Origin: Dallia pectoralis
Taxonomy: Eukaryota > Chordata > Actinopteri > Esociformes > Umbridae
Assembly (NCBI GenBank): GCA_029465975.1
Contig: CM055744.1
Location: 5,258,996-5,322,995, forward strand
Length of the DNA: 64,000 bases
Reading direction: 5' to 3'
The notes under the pieces were generated by a model that worked only from the letters and a program-made list of their open reading frames with translations, was not told the origin of the DNA and made no database searches. A program made the position numbers and the translations under genes. Shown here in pieces: positions 37,903 through 48,041 of this stretch (within the stretch, counting starts at the first letter, position 1; every line of letters starts with the position of its first letter).

Positions 37903-38624
37903 AATACAGCATCCCTGTGTTAATACAGCATCCCTGTGTTAATACAGCATCCCAGTGTTAATACAGCATCCCAGTGTGAATACAGCATCCCAGTGTTAAT
38001 ACAGCATCCCAGTGTGAATACAGCATCCCAGTGTTAATACAGCATCCCAGTGTGAATACAGCATCCCAGTGTTAATACAGCATCCCATTGTTAATACAGC
38101 ATCCCAGTGTGAATACAGCATCCCAGTGTTAATACAGCATCCCATTGTTAATACAGCATCCCAGTGTGAATACAACATCCCATTGTTAATACAGCATCCC
38201 AGTGTTAATACAGCATCCCATTGTTAATACAGCATCCCAGTGTTAATACAGCATCCCAGTGTTAATACAGCATCCCAGTGTTAATACAGCATCCCATTGT
38301 TAATACAGCATCCCAGTGTTTATACAGCATCCCTCTGTTAATACAGCATCCCAGTGTTAATACAGCATCCCAGTGTGAATAAAGCATCCCAGTGTTAATA
38401 CAGCATCCCAGTGTGAATACAGCATCCCAGTGTGAATACAACATCCCATTGTTAATACAGCATCCCAGTGTTAATACAACATCCCAGTGTTAATACAGCA
38501 TCCCAGTGTGAATACAGCATCCCAGTGTTAATACAGCATCCCAGTGTTAATACAGCATCCCAGTGTAAATACAGCATCCCAGTGTTAATACAGCATCCCA
38601 GTGTAAATACAGCATCCCAGTGTT
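37903..38624. repeat. 19-bp minisatellite, 38 units
   Basis: The unit AATACAGCATCCCAGTGTT repeats over 722 bp, exactly 38 units of 19 bp. Variants are GTGTG, ATTGTT, GTGTA and, in the first units, CTGTGTT. Reading frames through it (60-145 codons) are by-products of the periodicity. Confidence 0.95.
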
Positions 38625-38774
38625 ATGATATCCAGAGCTACAGTATTCAGTGCCTGGGAGTAGTAGTAATATGGTTTAAATAGTGACCCAGTAAACCATA
38701 TACAGAGCTCTGCAAAACAGTGGCCTGTAAAAAAGTGTTGCCAAAATGTTGCTGCAACTTGAAAAGGTACCACA

Positions 38775-38832
38775 TAAAAGCATGGGAGTGACCTACTGTG
38801 GGGATGCTTCTGATCAGCAGAGACTGGGCATC
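38775..38832 (+). pseudogene. Tc1 relic, left part
   Basis: CTGTGGGGATGCTTCTGATC and AGCAGAGACTGGGCATCT match the nucleotide sequence of the WGCFS-SAGTGHL block of a Tc1 transposase. The match stops at 38832, where LTR-like sequence begins. A later Tc1 block resumes at 39412. Confidence 0.6.
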
Positions 38833-39016
38833 TGTCCCGGTTGGCTGAAGGCCGGACACAGGCGCTGAGCTGAAGTAAAACAAAGAAGCCCCAGCACCCA
38901 TGACTCACAGGCACTTGGCATAACAATAATCCCCACCAAGTGGTAAAAAGGCAGGAACTTAAATAGGGTCCCCAATTAGAGGCAACACAGGGCAGCAGGG
39001 AAATTATATTTATCAC
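38833..39016 (-). mobile_element. LTR-like segment, antisense
   Basis: Read on the minus strand, CTCTAATTGGGGACC and CTATTTAAGTTCCTGCC resemble U3/TATA sequence of fish Ty3-like LTRs. It borders the defined LTR at 39017. Ends are not established. Confidence 0.45.
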
Positions 39017-39411
39017 TGTCACAAACCGTGTAGGTGTAATGTGGTAAAAAGCCAGGGGCAGAGCCAGAATTACGTTTGTGGTATTTTATTCCCAACCAAC
39101 ACGGGGAAAAACAATTAAAAAACACAGGACGGAAGAAAAATACACTAAATAGGAGTAGATGCGCATAAAAGTAACTTAGAAAAAAACATCTAAACAAGTG
39201 CAGACAATCTCCAACACTCACCTCTAATACCATTACGTGACTTGAAACAATAACTGACAAAGAGGTGACAGTCCCATAAAACTTAAATAACCCAAATAAT
39301 AGCTAATTCACCCCATCTGTGAGCATTTAGCAAAACAAGATACCTCAGAACAGGAAGTGCTCACCCCTAAAAAAAACAGTGTAGAACAGAAATCTGACCA
39401 CACTCGTGACA
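39017..39411 (-). mobile_element. Solo LTR, antisense
   Basis: On the minus strand the 395-bp segment begins TGTCACGAGTG and ends GGTTTGTGACA, giving TGTCAC ends. A TTATTTAAG promoter-like motif comes before an AATAAAATACC polyadenylation-like motif. The flanks ATCAC (39012-39016) and AGCAC (39412-39416) agree at four of five bases, a possible mutated target duplication. No internal retrovirus-like genes are present. Confidence 0.6.
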
Positions 39412-39455
39412 AGCACAAATCTAAAGCAACATTGGAGTGGCTCCAAAAATTTTAT
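39412..39455 (+). pseudogene. Tc1 relic, right part
   Basis: AGCACAAATCTAAAGCAACA then TTGGAGTGGCTCC translates as KHKSKATLEWLQ, the block just after the second catalytic Asp of Tc1 transposases. It lies directly after the LTR and continues the Tc1 relic that ends at 38832. Confidence 0.6.
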
Positions 39456-39888
39456 TTTTTACATTCAGCAATATGAAAAAAATAGTTTAGAGGTTTAAAT
39501 GTTCTTGCAAGGCATTGTATCTTAAAACTTGTCCCTGTAAGTGGTCATTCTAAATTTAGTTAGGTTGTTTCTAGCACAAACCCTGCATCTGAATGGTTTT
39601 GGACTCAACAGTAATCAATGGCGGCATTGTATTGTGAAGCAAACCTTCAATGATGGACTGGGTGAAACATGTTCTTATGAGCAACATTAATCTACCTGTT
39701 TAACCAAGTGGCAAATTCTACAACCAGGAGGATTGCACTCTGTAGTTTTTTGTAGACTACCAATTAAGTTGAATAAATATCAACTTTAGTTGCCCATGCG
39801 GTGTAGATGAACCGGTGTTTGGAAACTCACGTATCTAAGGCAAGGTCCTTGCTGCATTGGCTTGTGAAGCTTTTTACGGACAGTAGGC
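39456..39888. other. Intronic, no feature recognised
   Basis: No exon or repeat family was recognised. The last 30 bases resemble the right flank of the fold-back only weakly. Confidence 0.4.
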
Positions 39889-40982
39889 AATATGAAGGTA
39901 AAACAGCGACATACGTTTTTTTCTTGTAATTGTTTTTTTTCTTTTGAAACTTGTTTTGTAGTTAGGTTTTCTTTCTTGTAATTGTTTTTTTTCTTTTGAA
40001 ACTCGTTTTGTACAAAAGTTTTTCTTTCTTGTAATTCATTTTTTTCTTTTGAAACTCGTTTTGTACAAACGTTTTTCTGTCCTGTAATATGTTTTGTACA
40101 AAAAACCAACGCGCAGAGTTTTGTCACTAATATTCCACCAGCACTGTGACAAAAGTTTTTCTTTCTTGTAAATCAGTCTGTGCCCAAACGTTTCACTGCG
40201 TTTCCAAACAGAAACCCCAAACGTATTCTGACCAATGAACGGATAGCTATCTTAGCGTGGCACTTTGAACTTCAACCAATCGTTACTCCTTACAAAGAGG
40301 AAAAAAGCCATGGCTCGGCATGGTCAGCATCTGTTACCTCAAGTAAAACTTATTTTCATGTCCATGCAGTATTAAATAAAATAATATTTTAATTACTACT
40401 GCATGGACATGAAAATACGTTTTACATAATCGAAAACTTACTTGAGGTAACAGATGCTGACCATGCCGAGCCATGGCTTTTCTTCTGCCCTTTGCAAGGA
40501 GTAACGATTGGTTGAAGTTCAAAGGGCCACGCTAAGATAGCTATCCGTTCATTGGTCAGAATACGTTTGGGGTTTCTGTTTGGAAACGCAGTGAAACGTT
40601 TGGGCACAGACTGATTTACAAGAAAGAAACACTTTTGTCACAGTGCTGGTGGAATATTAGTGACAAAACTCTGCGCGTTGGTTTTTTGTACAAAACTTAT
40701 TACAAGAAAGAAAAACGTTTGTACAAAACGAGTTTCAAAAGAAAAAAATGAATTACAAGAAAGAAAAACTTTTGTCACAGTGCTGGTGGAATATTAGTGA
40801 CAAAACTCTGCGCGTTGGTTTTTTGTACAAAACCTATTACAAGAAAGAAAAACTTTTGTACAAAAAGAGTTTCAAAAGAAAAAAACGAATTACAAGAAAG
40901 AAAAACTTTTGTACAAAACGAGTTTCAAAAGAAAAAAAACAATTACAAGAAAAAAACTTATGTCGCTGTTTTACCTTCATAA
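39889..40982. repeat. 1.1 kb fold-back palindrome with T-rich subrepeats
   Basis: The left arm (39889 to about 40375) is the reverse complement of the right arm (about 40390-40982), with almost no spacer: the centre TTAAATAAAATAATATTTTA is itself nearly palindromic. The stretch 40160-40330 pairs with 40441-40625 almost base for base, so the same hypothetical peptide, starting MPKRFTAFPNRNPKR, is read on both strands. The outer arms hold subrepeats of about 58 bp (TCTTGTAATTG, then TTTTGAAACTCG and TTGTACAAAAG). The right arm has an extra copy of about 145 bp and a 17-20 bp insert near 40425. No known transposase is encoded; the family is unknown. Confidence 0.9.
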
Positions 40983-41056
40983 GGCAACACTGACAACAAG
41001 AAGTTAATTGAAGGTTACTTTCTCTCACACGCGCACTCTTACACAATCAAACGCTG

Positions 41057-41335
41057 GGTGTGTTGTCACTGTGTTGTCAATGAGTGTGTTGTCAAGGTGT
41101 TGTCAATGGGTGTGTTGTCAATGTGTTATCAATGAGTGTGTTGTCAATGTGTTGTCAATGTGTGTGTTGTCAATGTGTTGTCAATGGGAGTGTTGTCAAT
41201 GTGTTGTCAATGGGAGTGTTGTCAATGTGTTGTCAATGAGTGTGTTGTCAATGTGTTGTCAATGGGTGTGTTGTCAATGTGTTGTCAATGGGTGTGTTGT
41301 CAATGTGTCGTCAATGGGTGTGTTATCAATGGTGT
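41057..41335. repeat. Minisatellite, period about 26 bp
   Basis: GTGTTGTCAATGTG and TGTTGTCAATGGGT alternate, giving a 26-bp dimer of 12- and 14-bp halves, roughly 10-11 copies. Cysteine- and valine-rich frames across it (109 and 156 codons) come from the repeat and are not genes. Confidence 0.9.
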
Positions 41336-42600
41336 GGTTAGATTTGATTCCTGGCTCGGATTCATCAAAAGCAAATGCAGTTGGAGCTCATGTTGTCTGC
41401 CCTTTCTTCTTAGCTCGAGCTTCTCTGTTCTGTCACCTTCTCCTGTATCTACATCCAGGTCATAAACGTTCACCTTGATCTGTCCGGATGCTCAAAAAAC
41501 TCCTCCATCATTGCATGAATGTTGCTTCTCTTTCGTAAACTGTATATATTGGAAGAAGCATGAGGCAAAAACCTTCCCTGAAATAATCCACTCACGTTTT
41601 GAACGTTTATACCATTTTAAACTATAACCTATAATTTCGAGTCAATGCTTTGCACCTATAGTTTCAAGCTTTTGCATTACACACTCACAATGATAATAGG
41701 TAGCTAATAACCGCTAAATTACATATTTTAAATGACTAATCACTGGCTTTTTGTTAAGATGTGTGTATCAAAAAAAAGATTTTGTTGTGTTATAAGCTAC
41801 TTTATCTTTGCACAGACAGGTAAGAACATTAAAACAGTAGCCTACCCGAGAGTGAGATGATTCCCCTGCTGCTAGTGATTAGACAGACACGTTTTACATT
41901 CATTGTTGTCTATCGTCCTTTTTGCTTGGATTATCATCTTCTGGAAGCCTTCAGCCCTGTCAACGCTAAACAGTTGATTGACACAAGGCCGTTCTCTTCA
42001 TTGAGTGAATCTTTGAGCGGTGGAATTTTTGTAGCAGTCCCTAAGGACTTGTTATCTTTAATGTCTTTGTACTCTTTTACATATTTAAGTTGGTCTTTTA
42101 ATTGGTCGGTCCGAGTTTTGTTGACAGGTAAACAAGTATTATCAAGATGATCCTAAATGGACTTCTCCCCATAACAATAAAAAAGTGTCAGTCTTTTCAT
42201 TAAACCTAATTTTCTCTCGTCATATACGGGGTTTACTTAACAAGGTAGCTCCAGTAGCAAGGATAAGGCCTGCAAACTAAAACCAGAAAGGTTTTCTGTG
42301 TGAGAAGATCAAAGCTGTTAATAATTTCATGCGTCAGGAGCATTTGCGAATTAAGTGAATGTGCAGCTTTTGTGGATTTACAGTAATTGTTGTTTGCTTT
42401 TGTTCTTGACCCTGTTTAATATTGGAACTTTTGTAAACGTGAAGAAAAAGCAGAGCTGGGCCAGCTAACCCTTGTAAGGCTTGTCAGTCAGACAATTTTT
42501 CCCCCCAATGTGATTAATTTTAGTTCATTTAACTTTGACAGCCCTTATCTGAACACAATAAAAGTGTGTGCACACAAATACATCTAATTGACTTGACAGG
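41336..42600. other. Intronic, no feature recognised
   Basis: A 97-codon frame at 41857-42150 has no recognisable domain. 42480-42660 may be the left non-coding part of the Tc1 element that follows, but its terminal repeat could not be identified. Confidence 0.4.
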
Positions 42601-42685
42601 TTCAACCCATCAGGGATTTTTTTTCTTAAAGCTTACGAGCTGAGATTAAGAGCACTCTCTTAATGGGAGAACTTTAGATTACCTG

Positions 42686-42693
42686 TATAAAAG
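42686..42693 (+). promoter_or_regulatory. TATA-like box of the Tc1 element
   Basis: TATAAAAG lies 53 bp before the transposase start codon at 42739 in the conserved Tc1 leader. Presumably relic promoter sequence. Confidence 0.5.
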
Positions 42694-42738
42694 ACACCTG
42701 TCCACAGAAGCAATCAATCAGATTCTAAACTCTCCACC

Positions 42739-43581
42739 ATGGCCAAGACCAAAGAGCTGTCCAAGGATGTCAGGGGCAAGATTGTAGAGCTACGCAAGGC
42801 TGGAATGGGCTACAAGACCATCACCCAGCAGCTTGGTGAGATGGTGACAACAGTTGGTGTGATTATTCGCAAATGGAAGAAACACAAAATAACTGTCAAT
42901 CTCCATCGTTCTGGGGCTCTTTGCAAGATCTCACCTCTTAGTTTGAATGACCATGAGAACGATCAGGAAGCAAGGAATCAGCTCAGAACTTGTCAATGAT
43001 CTCAAGGCATCTGGGACCATAGTCACCAATAAAACAACAATTGGTAACACACTGTGCTGTGAAGGACTGGAATCCGGCAGCATCCACATTATCCCCTTGC
43101 TAAAAAAAAGCACATTTACAGGCCCATCTGAAGTTTGCCAATGAACATCTAAATAATTCAGAGAAGAACTGGGTGAAAGTGTTGTGGTCAGATGAGACCA
43201 AACTAGAGCTATTTGGCATCAACTCAACTCGGCTTGTTTGGATGAGGTAGAGTGCTGCCTATGACCCCAAGAACAGCATCCCCACTGTCAAACATGGAGG
43301 TGGAACATTATGTTTAGGGGTGTTTTTCTGTTAAGGGGACAGGACAACTTCACTACATCAAAGGGACAATGGATTGGGCCATGTACTGAAAACCCTTAGA
43401 TAAGAACCTTTTTCCCTCTGCCAGGCTATTGAAAATGGGTCATGTATGGGAATTCCAGCATGACAATGACCCAAAACACATGGCCAAGGCAACAAAGGGG
43501 TGGCTCAAGAAGACTCTTATTAAGGTGCTGGAGTGGCCTAGCCAGTCTCCAGACCTTAATCCCATAGAAAATCTTTGGAGA
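42739..43581 (+). pseudogene. Tc1 transposase pseudogene
   Basis: Starts MAKTKELSKDVRGKIVELRK, the N-terminal helix-turn-helix of Tc1 transposases, in a good CCACCATGG context. The first frame runs to 42999, but the family sequence shifts frame near 42945 (ELVNDLKASGTIV in frame 2) and again near 43110 (KFANEHLNNSEKNW). There are stops after LVWMR (about 43250) and in GVFFC (about 43335). The catalytic residues remain: D at 43191-43193 (WSDET), D at 43462-43464 (QHDNDPKH) and E at 43567-43569 (PIENLW). The last two are 34 residues apart, as in DD34E. The C-terminal end is missing. Not functional. Confidence 0.92.
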
Positions 43582-43606
43582 TTTGGTGAATAAACCTGAT
43601 TCTGAT
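43582..43606 (+). repeat. LINE 3'-tail scrap abutting the Tc1
   Basis: TTTGGTGAATAAACCTGATT followed by CTGATA matches the reverse of the 3' terminus of LINE copy B (46815-46845), in sense orientation. It directly joins the broken Tc1. Confidence 0.65.
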
Positions 43607-44289
43607 AAAAGGACAAGAGGAGACACGTTTCACTTAGCTCTAGCTCAGCAAAGGGCATTTAATTCACTTTTGTGACTGGCTCCGCCCGCTATGGATAACA
43701 GCTTGGATGATACCTATTGAATATATTTGTTTTGCACTGGGTGTTGGCCCACCATCATGACAGTCTTTCTGTTCGCAAAACTTAACAAAATCTGCAAAAT
43801 AGCTTACGTGCAAAACCTCCCTCTGGAATAACACTAGTCATCACCTTAATATGTTAAGGAATTGCTGTACTTTATATGGAAAACCGTTTTTTTGCCCTTT
43901 ATTAAATGGGCTAGCTAGCCAGCTACATGAAAGTGAGTGTTACTCAACACCAATAGCAAAAATGTGTCTGATAGCTATTAAAATGTTAACAAGTTGATTT
44001 GTTGAGCGGGCACACTTTTTGCAAGCTTGCTAGCAAACAAATGTACTAATGTTCTTTCTTTGCACATCAATTACCAAGCGTTTTCATTTTTTGTTATTTG
44101 GTCACAATAGCAATAATACTCTGTCCCTAAAAGTATGTTTTCTTTCGAGGTTTGTGTTAATCTAAATTCAGACAAAAAATGAATTTTTACTGCAATTGTA
44201 AATCAGCCCCACATATCAGTTATTTGTCTCTTTGGTTATGAATAATCCAGTCCTTAACAATACATATCAGTTAACCACTAATGCACTCA
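43607..44289. other. Intronic, no feature recognised
   Basis: AT-rich sequence, no exon or repeat recognised. Confidence 0.4.
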
Positions 44290-44768
44290 CAATTAACAAA
44301 ATATTCTGGACACCTGCTTGTCGAACATTTTCTGAGAGCGTGGGCATCAATATAGTGTTGGTCTTGTCTTTACTGCTATAAGAGCCACCAATCTTCTGTA
44401 ATGGCTTTCCGCTAAATGTTGGAACATTGCAGTGGGGATTTGCTTCCATTCAGCCACAAGAGCATTAGAGAGTGTTGGGTTCGGATATTGAGTGATTAGG
44501 CCTAGCTCTGTCTGCTTACCAATTAATTCTAAAAGTGTTCATTGACGTTGAGCCTGTAAAATCCTTCAACACAGATCATGACAAAGCCTTTGGTCCTTGC
44601 TTTGAGCAAGGGAGCATTTTTACAAGAAACAGAGAAGGGCCATTTCTGCTGTAGCCATCAAGTTGGAATAACAAGATTGTCCACTAGGTCATTGTAGGCT
44701 TTAGCGTTACAATTTCCCTTCACTTGAACTAAGGGGCCTAGCCAAAACCATGAAAAATTGGCTAGTAG
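44290..44768 (-). mobile_element. Tc1-type transposon relic, antisense
   Basis: The segment reads from CTGGACACCTGCTTGTCGAA (non-coding 3' end) to GGGGCCTAGCCAAAACCATG. On the minus strand this matches the C-terminal half of a second, different Tc1-family transposase: GNCNAKAYNDLVDN, then KWPFSVSCKNAPLLKAR and WLNGSKSPLQCSNI, with stops between. It corresponds to a common fish Tc1 repeat from memory. The second catalytic region is unrecognisable; the copy is dead. Confidence 0.75.
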
Positions 44769-44880
44769 AGGATCATTTCTATTAGCTCTTAACCAGTCTG
44801 AAAGAGCAGGTGGGACATTTCTGACTGCGAAGGCCCATGGAGATATGTCTTCAATTAGATCTATGGCAGATCTCTTAAGG

Positions 44881-46085
44881 GTAGCTCTTCATTATTAGGA
44901 GGGACATGGTATCTCTTTATTATGGTAGGTCTTTATTATTAAGAGGGACATGGTATCTCTTTATTAGGGTAGGTCTTTATTATTAAGAGGGACATGGTAT
45001 CTCTTTATTAGGGTAGGTCTTTATTATTAAAAGGGACATGGTATCTCTTTATTAGGGTAGGTCTTTATTATTAAGAGGGACATGGTATCTCTTTATTAGG
45101 GTAGGTCTTTATTATTAAAAGGGACATGGTATCTCTTTATTAGGGTAGGTCTTTATTATTAAGAGGGACATGGTATCTCTTTATTAGGGTAGCTCTTTAT
45201 TATTAAGAGGGACATGGTATCTCTTCATTAGGGTAGGTCTTTATTATTAAGAGGGACATGGTATCTCCTTATTAGGGTAGCTCTTCATTATTAAGAGGGA
45301 CATGGTATCTCTTTATTAGGGTAGCTCTTTATTATTAAGAGGGACATGGTATCTCTTTATTAGGGTAGCTCTTTATTATTAAGAGGGACATGGTATCTCT
45401 TTATTAGGGTAGGTCTTTATTATTAAAAGGGACATGGTATCTCTTTATTAGGGTAGGTCTTTATTATTAAGAGGGACATGGTATCTCTTTATTAGGGTAG
45501 GTCTTTATTATTAAGAGGGACATGGTATCTCTTTATTAGGGTAGGTCTTTATTATTAAGAGGGACATGGTATCTCTTTATTAGGGTAGGTCTTTATTATT
45601 AAGAGGGACATGGTATCTCTTTATTAGGGTAGGTCTTTATTATTAAAAGGGACATGGTATCTCTTTATTAGGGTAGGTCTTTATTATTAAGAGGGACATG
45701 GTATCTCTTTATTAGGGTAGGTCTTTATTATTAAGAGGGACATGGTATCTCCTTATTAGGGTAGCTCTTCATTATTAAGAGGGACATGGTATCTCCTTAT
45801 TAGGGTAGCTCTTCATTATTAAGAGGGACATGGTATCTCTTTATTAGGGTAGCTCTTTATTATTAAGAGGGACATGGTATCTCCTTATTAGGGTAGCTCT
45901 TCATTATTAAGAGGGACATGGTATCTCCTTATTAGGGTAGCTCTTCATTATTAAGAGGGACATGGTATCTCTTTATTAGGGTAGCTCTTCATTATTAAGA
46001 GGGACATGGTATCTCCTTATTAGGGTAGGTCTTTATTATTAAGAGGGACATGGTATCTCCTTATTAGGGTAACTCTTATTAAGAG
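44881..46085. repeat. 44-bp minisatellite, 27 units
   Basis: Units begin GTAGSTCTTYATTATTAA and continue GAGGGACATGGTATCTC to TTATTAGG. Starting at 44881, 27 full units end at 46068 with no length change, followed by a partial unit (GTAACTCTTATTAAGAG). Substitutions are few and patterned: TAGGTC or TAGCTC, TTTAT or TTCAT, CTTT or CCTT. This is the longest array in the window. Confidence 0.95.
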
Positions 46086-46814
46086 TGTACTAACATGGAA
46101 TCATTATTAAAATGGTCTCTTATGCATATGCAGAAATAATCTCTCACATAGCTGTTTTTGATGTTATTAGTTAGTTGCTCTATAGCGCAGTCTTATTTTT
46201 ATCCCAGTTTATGTTTTACCCTTCGCTGTTTCGTGTTTTTTTTATTTATAATAAATATCACGAACGAATTCCGCTCTGCAAGTGGTTTTTATCCTACACT
46301 ACACCAGTATTGTGACAGTAGGCATCACCGAATGGTGACCTCATTTATATATCAACTGCCATGCATTGTGATCCATTCAAGTCAACAATAATTGCTCAAA
46401 TAAATTAAACTAGCTACTAATCTTTCTCTCAGTTAACATGCCTAAGTAAATAACACTGACCATTGGCAATAATGTGTTTAGCTTATGAAATAACAAAATA
46501 GATGTAGGCAATGGAATATCAAATGCAAAGCTAAAATGTTGCATAGTACTACTTCCTGTACAGAGAAAACAATGAAAAGTCAAGTTGTTAGAAACTAGAT
46601 TGAAAGCTAAAACAATTACTAGCAAACTAGGGATTCTGATTCACACATTTAGTTTTTAACACAACTGGTCTTTTGATAAATAGAATACATTTCTTACACA
46701 TTTACAGGTTATTTAAAGACTAATCTACCCATTCCGCTTTTAAGATTGCAACCAATTACAATTGCCTTGCTTGTTACCTACATTATTTTATTTTAGCACT
46801 GGCTCACATTACAG
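46086..46814. other. Intronic, no feature recognised
   Basis: No exon or known repeat recognised. Confidence 0.4.
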
Positions 46815-47790
46815 TATAATCAGAATCAGGTTTATTTCCCCAAGTCTATTTACATTTTAAAACGTATATGAACAGTGCAAACAGAGCAAAACACGAACAG
46901 TCTGACAAGAGAGACCATGCATAGTTGTCATATGTAACGAGTAAACATAGAATGTCTTATATGTATCTGAATAGTGCAAAGAAGCAATGTCTAGATATGT
47001 GAGCAATGTCTGGGTTGAGTTTGCATATGTCTCGATAGTAAATATATGTATATGCAAATTGTGCAAATTATCTAGTTGTATGAACATTTGGGCAAAAGAA
47101 GAGTAATGCCTAGTTAAAATTCAGGATGTCCATTGAGTTTTTTGTGCATTAGTGTCGATTTTGTCCAGGGTGGGTAATCTATGAGATGTGGAGGTGGAGG
47201 GGGTCTAAGGGCAGTGCAGTGCTAGAGGCATATTCCATAGACTTCCTGCTGTGGGGAAGAAGCTGTTCTTGTAGCGAGAGGTTTTGGTCTTGATAGACCT
47301 CAACTGTCTGCCAGAGGGGAGAGTTCTGAATAGTCTGTTTCCCCAGATGGGAGGGGTCTGCCTCAATCCTTGTTGCCAGCCTCAGTGACCTGACTTTGAA
47401 CAGTTTGTGGCATGGCAGCTTACATCCAATGGTCCGCTCTGTAGAGCGGATGATGGGTTGCGGTCTGTCTTTATCCTTGACAGTGGCTGCGGACCAGATG
47501 GTGATGGAGGAGGTCAGGATGGAGTCGATGATGGCTGCTGTGTAGGCATTAATTATCATGGACATTGGCAGTGTGTACTTTTTGAGTTGCCACAGGCAGT
47601 GCAGTCTTTGTTGTGCTTTCTTAGTGAGATAGGAGAGGTTCTGCTCCCAATTGAGGTCCTGGGCGATGGTGTTGCCCAAAATGCGAAAGGACTCCACTGT
47701 GATGACTGGGGAGCCCCTCAGGACAATGGGTCAAAGGGGAGCTAGGCTTTTCCTAAAGTCCACTCTGAACTCCATTGTCTTTGGAGCATT
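46815..47790 (-). mobile_element. Antisense CR1/L2/Rex-type LINE fragment B
   Basis: The 3' terminus at 46815-46860 (AATCAGAATCAGGTTTATTT on the + strand) is followed by about 320 bp of 3' UTR-like sequence. On the minus strand the RT C-terminus then reads APKTMEFRVDFRKSLAPL (47730-47785), ESFRILGNTIAQDLNWEQ, KKAQQRLHCLWQLKKY, TSSITIWSAATVKD and LATRIEADPSHLG. The frame 47179-47697 is open for 172 codons. The active-site region lies upstream of the truncation and is absent. Same family as copies A and C. Confidence 0.85.
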
Positions 47791-48041
47791 ATTTTCCCAT
47801 AATTTTCCAAATAGTGTTCTGCGACAGGGTCCCAAATTTTCACTTACAAGTCGCCAAATGCGGGTATATTTAGTCTTTGGCGAGTAAATCATGGAGATTA
47901 TTATTAAATAAATCATATTTTTCATTCTGCTGGTTTGCTGTCAATCTGCTGCTCTGCGGCGCTGCATGTGTCATGCTAATGCATAGTACGTAACTTTATC
48001 TGCGTCATGTATCAAATAGCATTTTTTATGTTGTACAGTAG

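Larger units (their letters stand above)
42601..43581 (+). mobile_element. Tc1/mariner element, 3' truncated
   Basis: Contains the 5' leader (TATAAAAG, then ACACCTGTCCACAGAAGC, then CACCATGG) and most of a transposase reading frame. The similarity stops abruptly after the ENLWR codons at 43581, where a LINE-like tail follows. The outer 5' terminus is not certain. The leader and coding sequence closely resemble the salmonid/pike Tc1 family as I recall it. Confidence 0.85.

Noticed and set aside
37903..38624. Regular short repeats that might suggest a CRISPR array
   Set aside because: The repeats are contiguous without unique spacers, and the sequence is vertebrate; it is a minisatellite.
38585..39022. 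145-codon minus-strand frame
   Set aside because: It spans the end of the 19-bp array, a Tc1 scrap and LTR-like DNA; no domain.
40180..40607. Matching peptide frames on both strands (MPKRFTAFPNR...)
   Set aside because: They are the two arms of the fold-back; the peptide matches no family, so no gene is called.
41008..41478. 156-codon cysteine/valine-rich frame
   Set aside because: It is produced by the GTGTTGTCAATG minisatellite; 26 bp is out of step with codons, so all frames give repetitive peptides.
47407..47745. 112-codon plus-strand frame
   Set aside because: Antisense of the LINE B reverse transcriptase frame.
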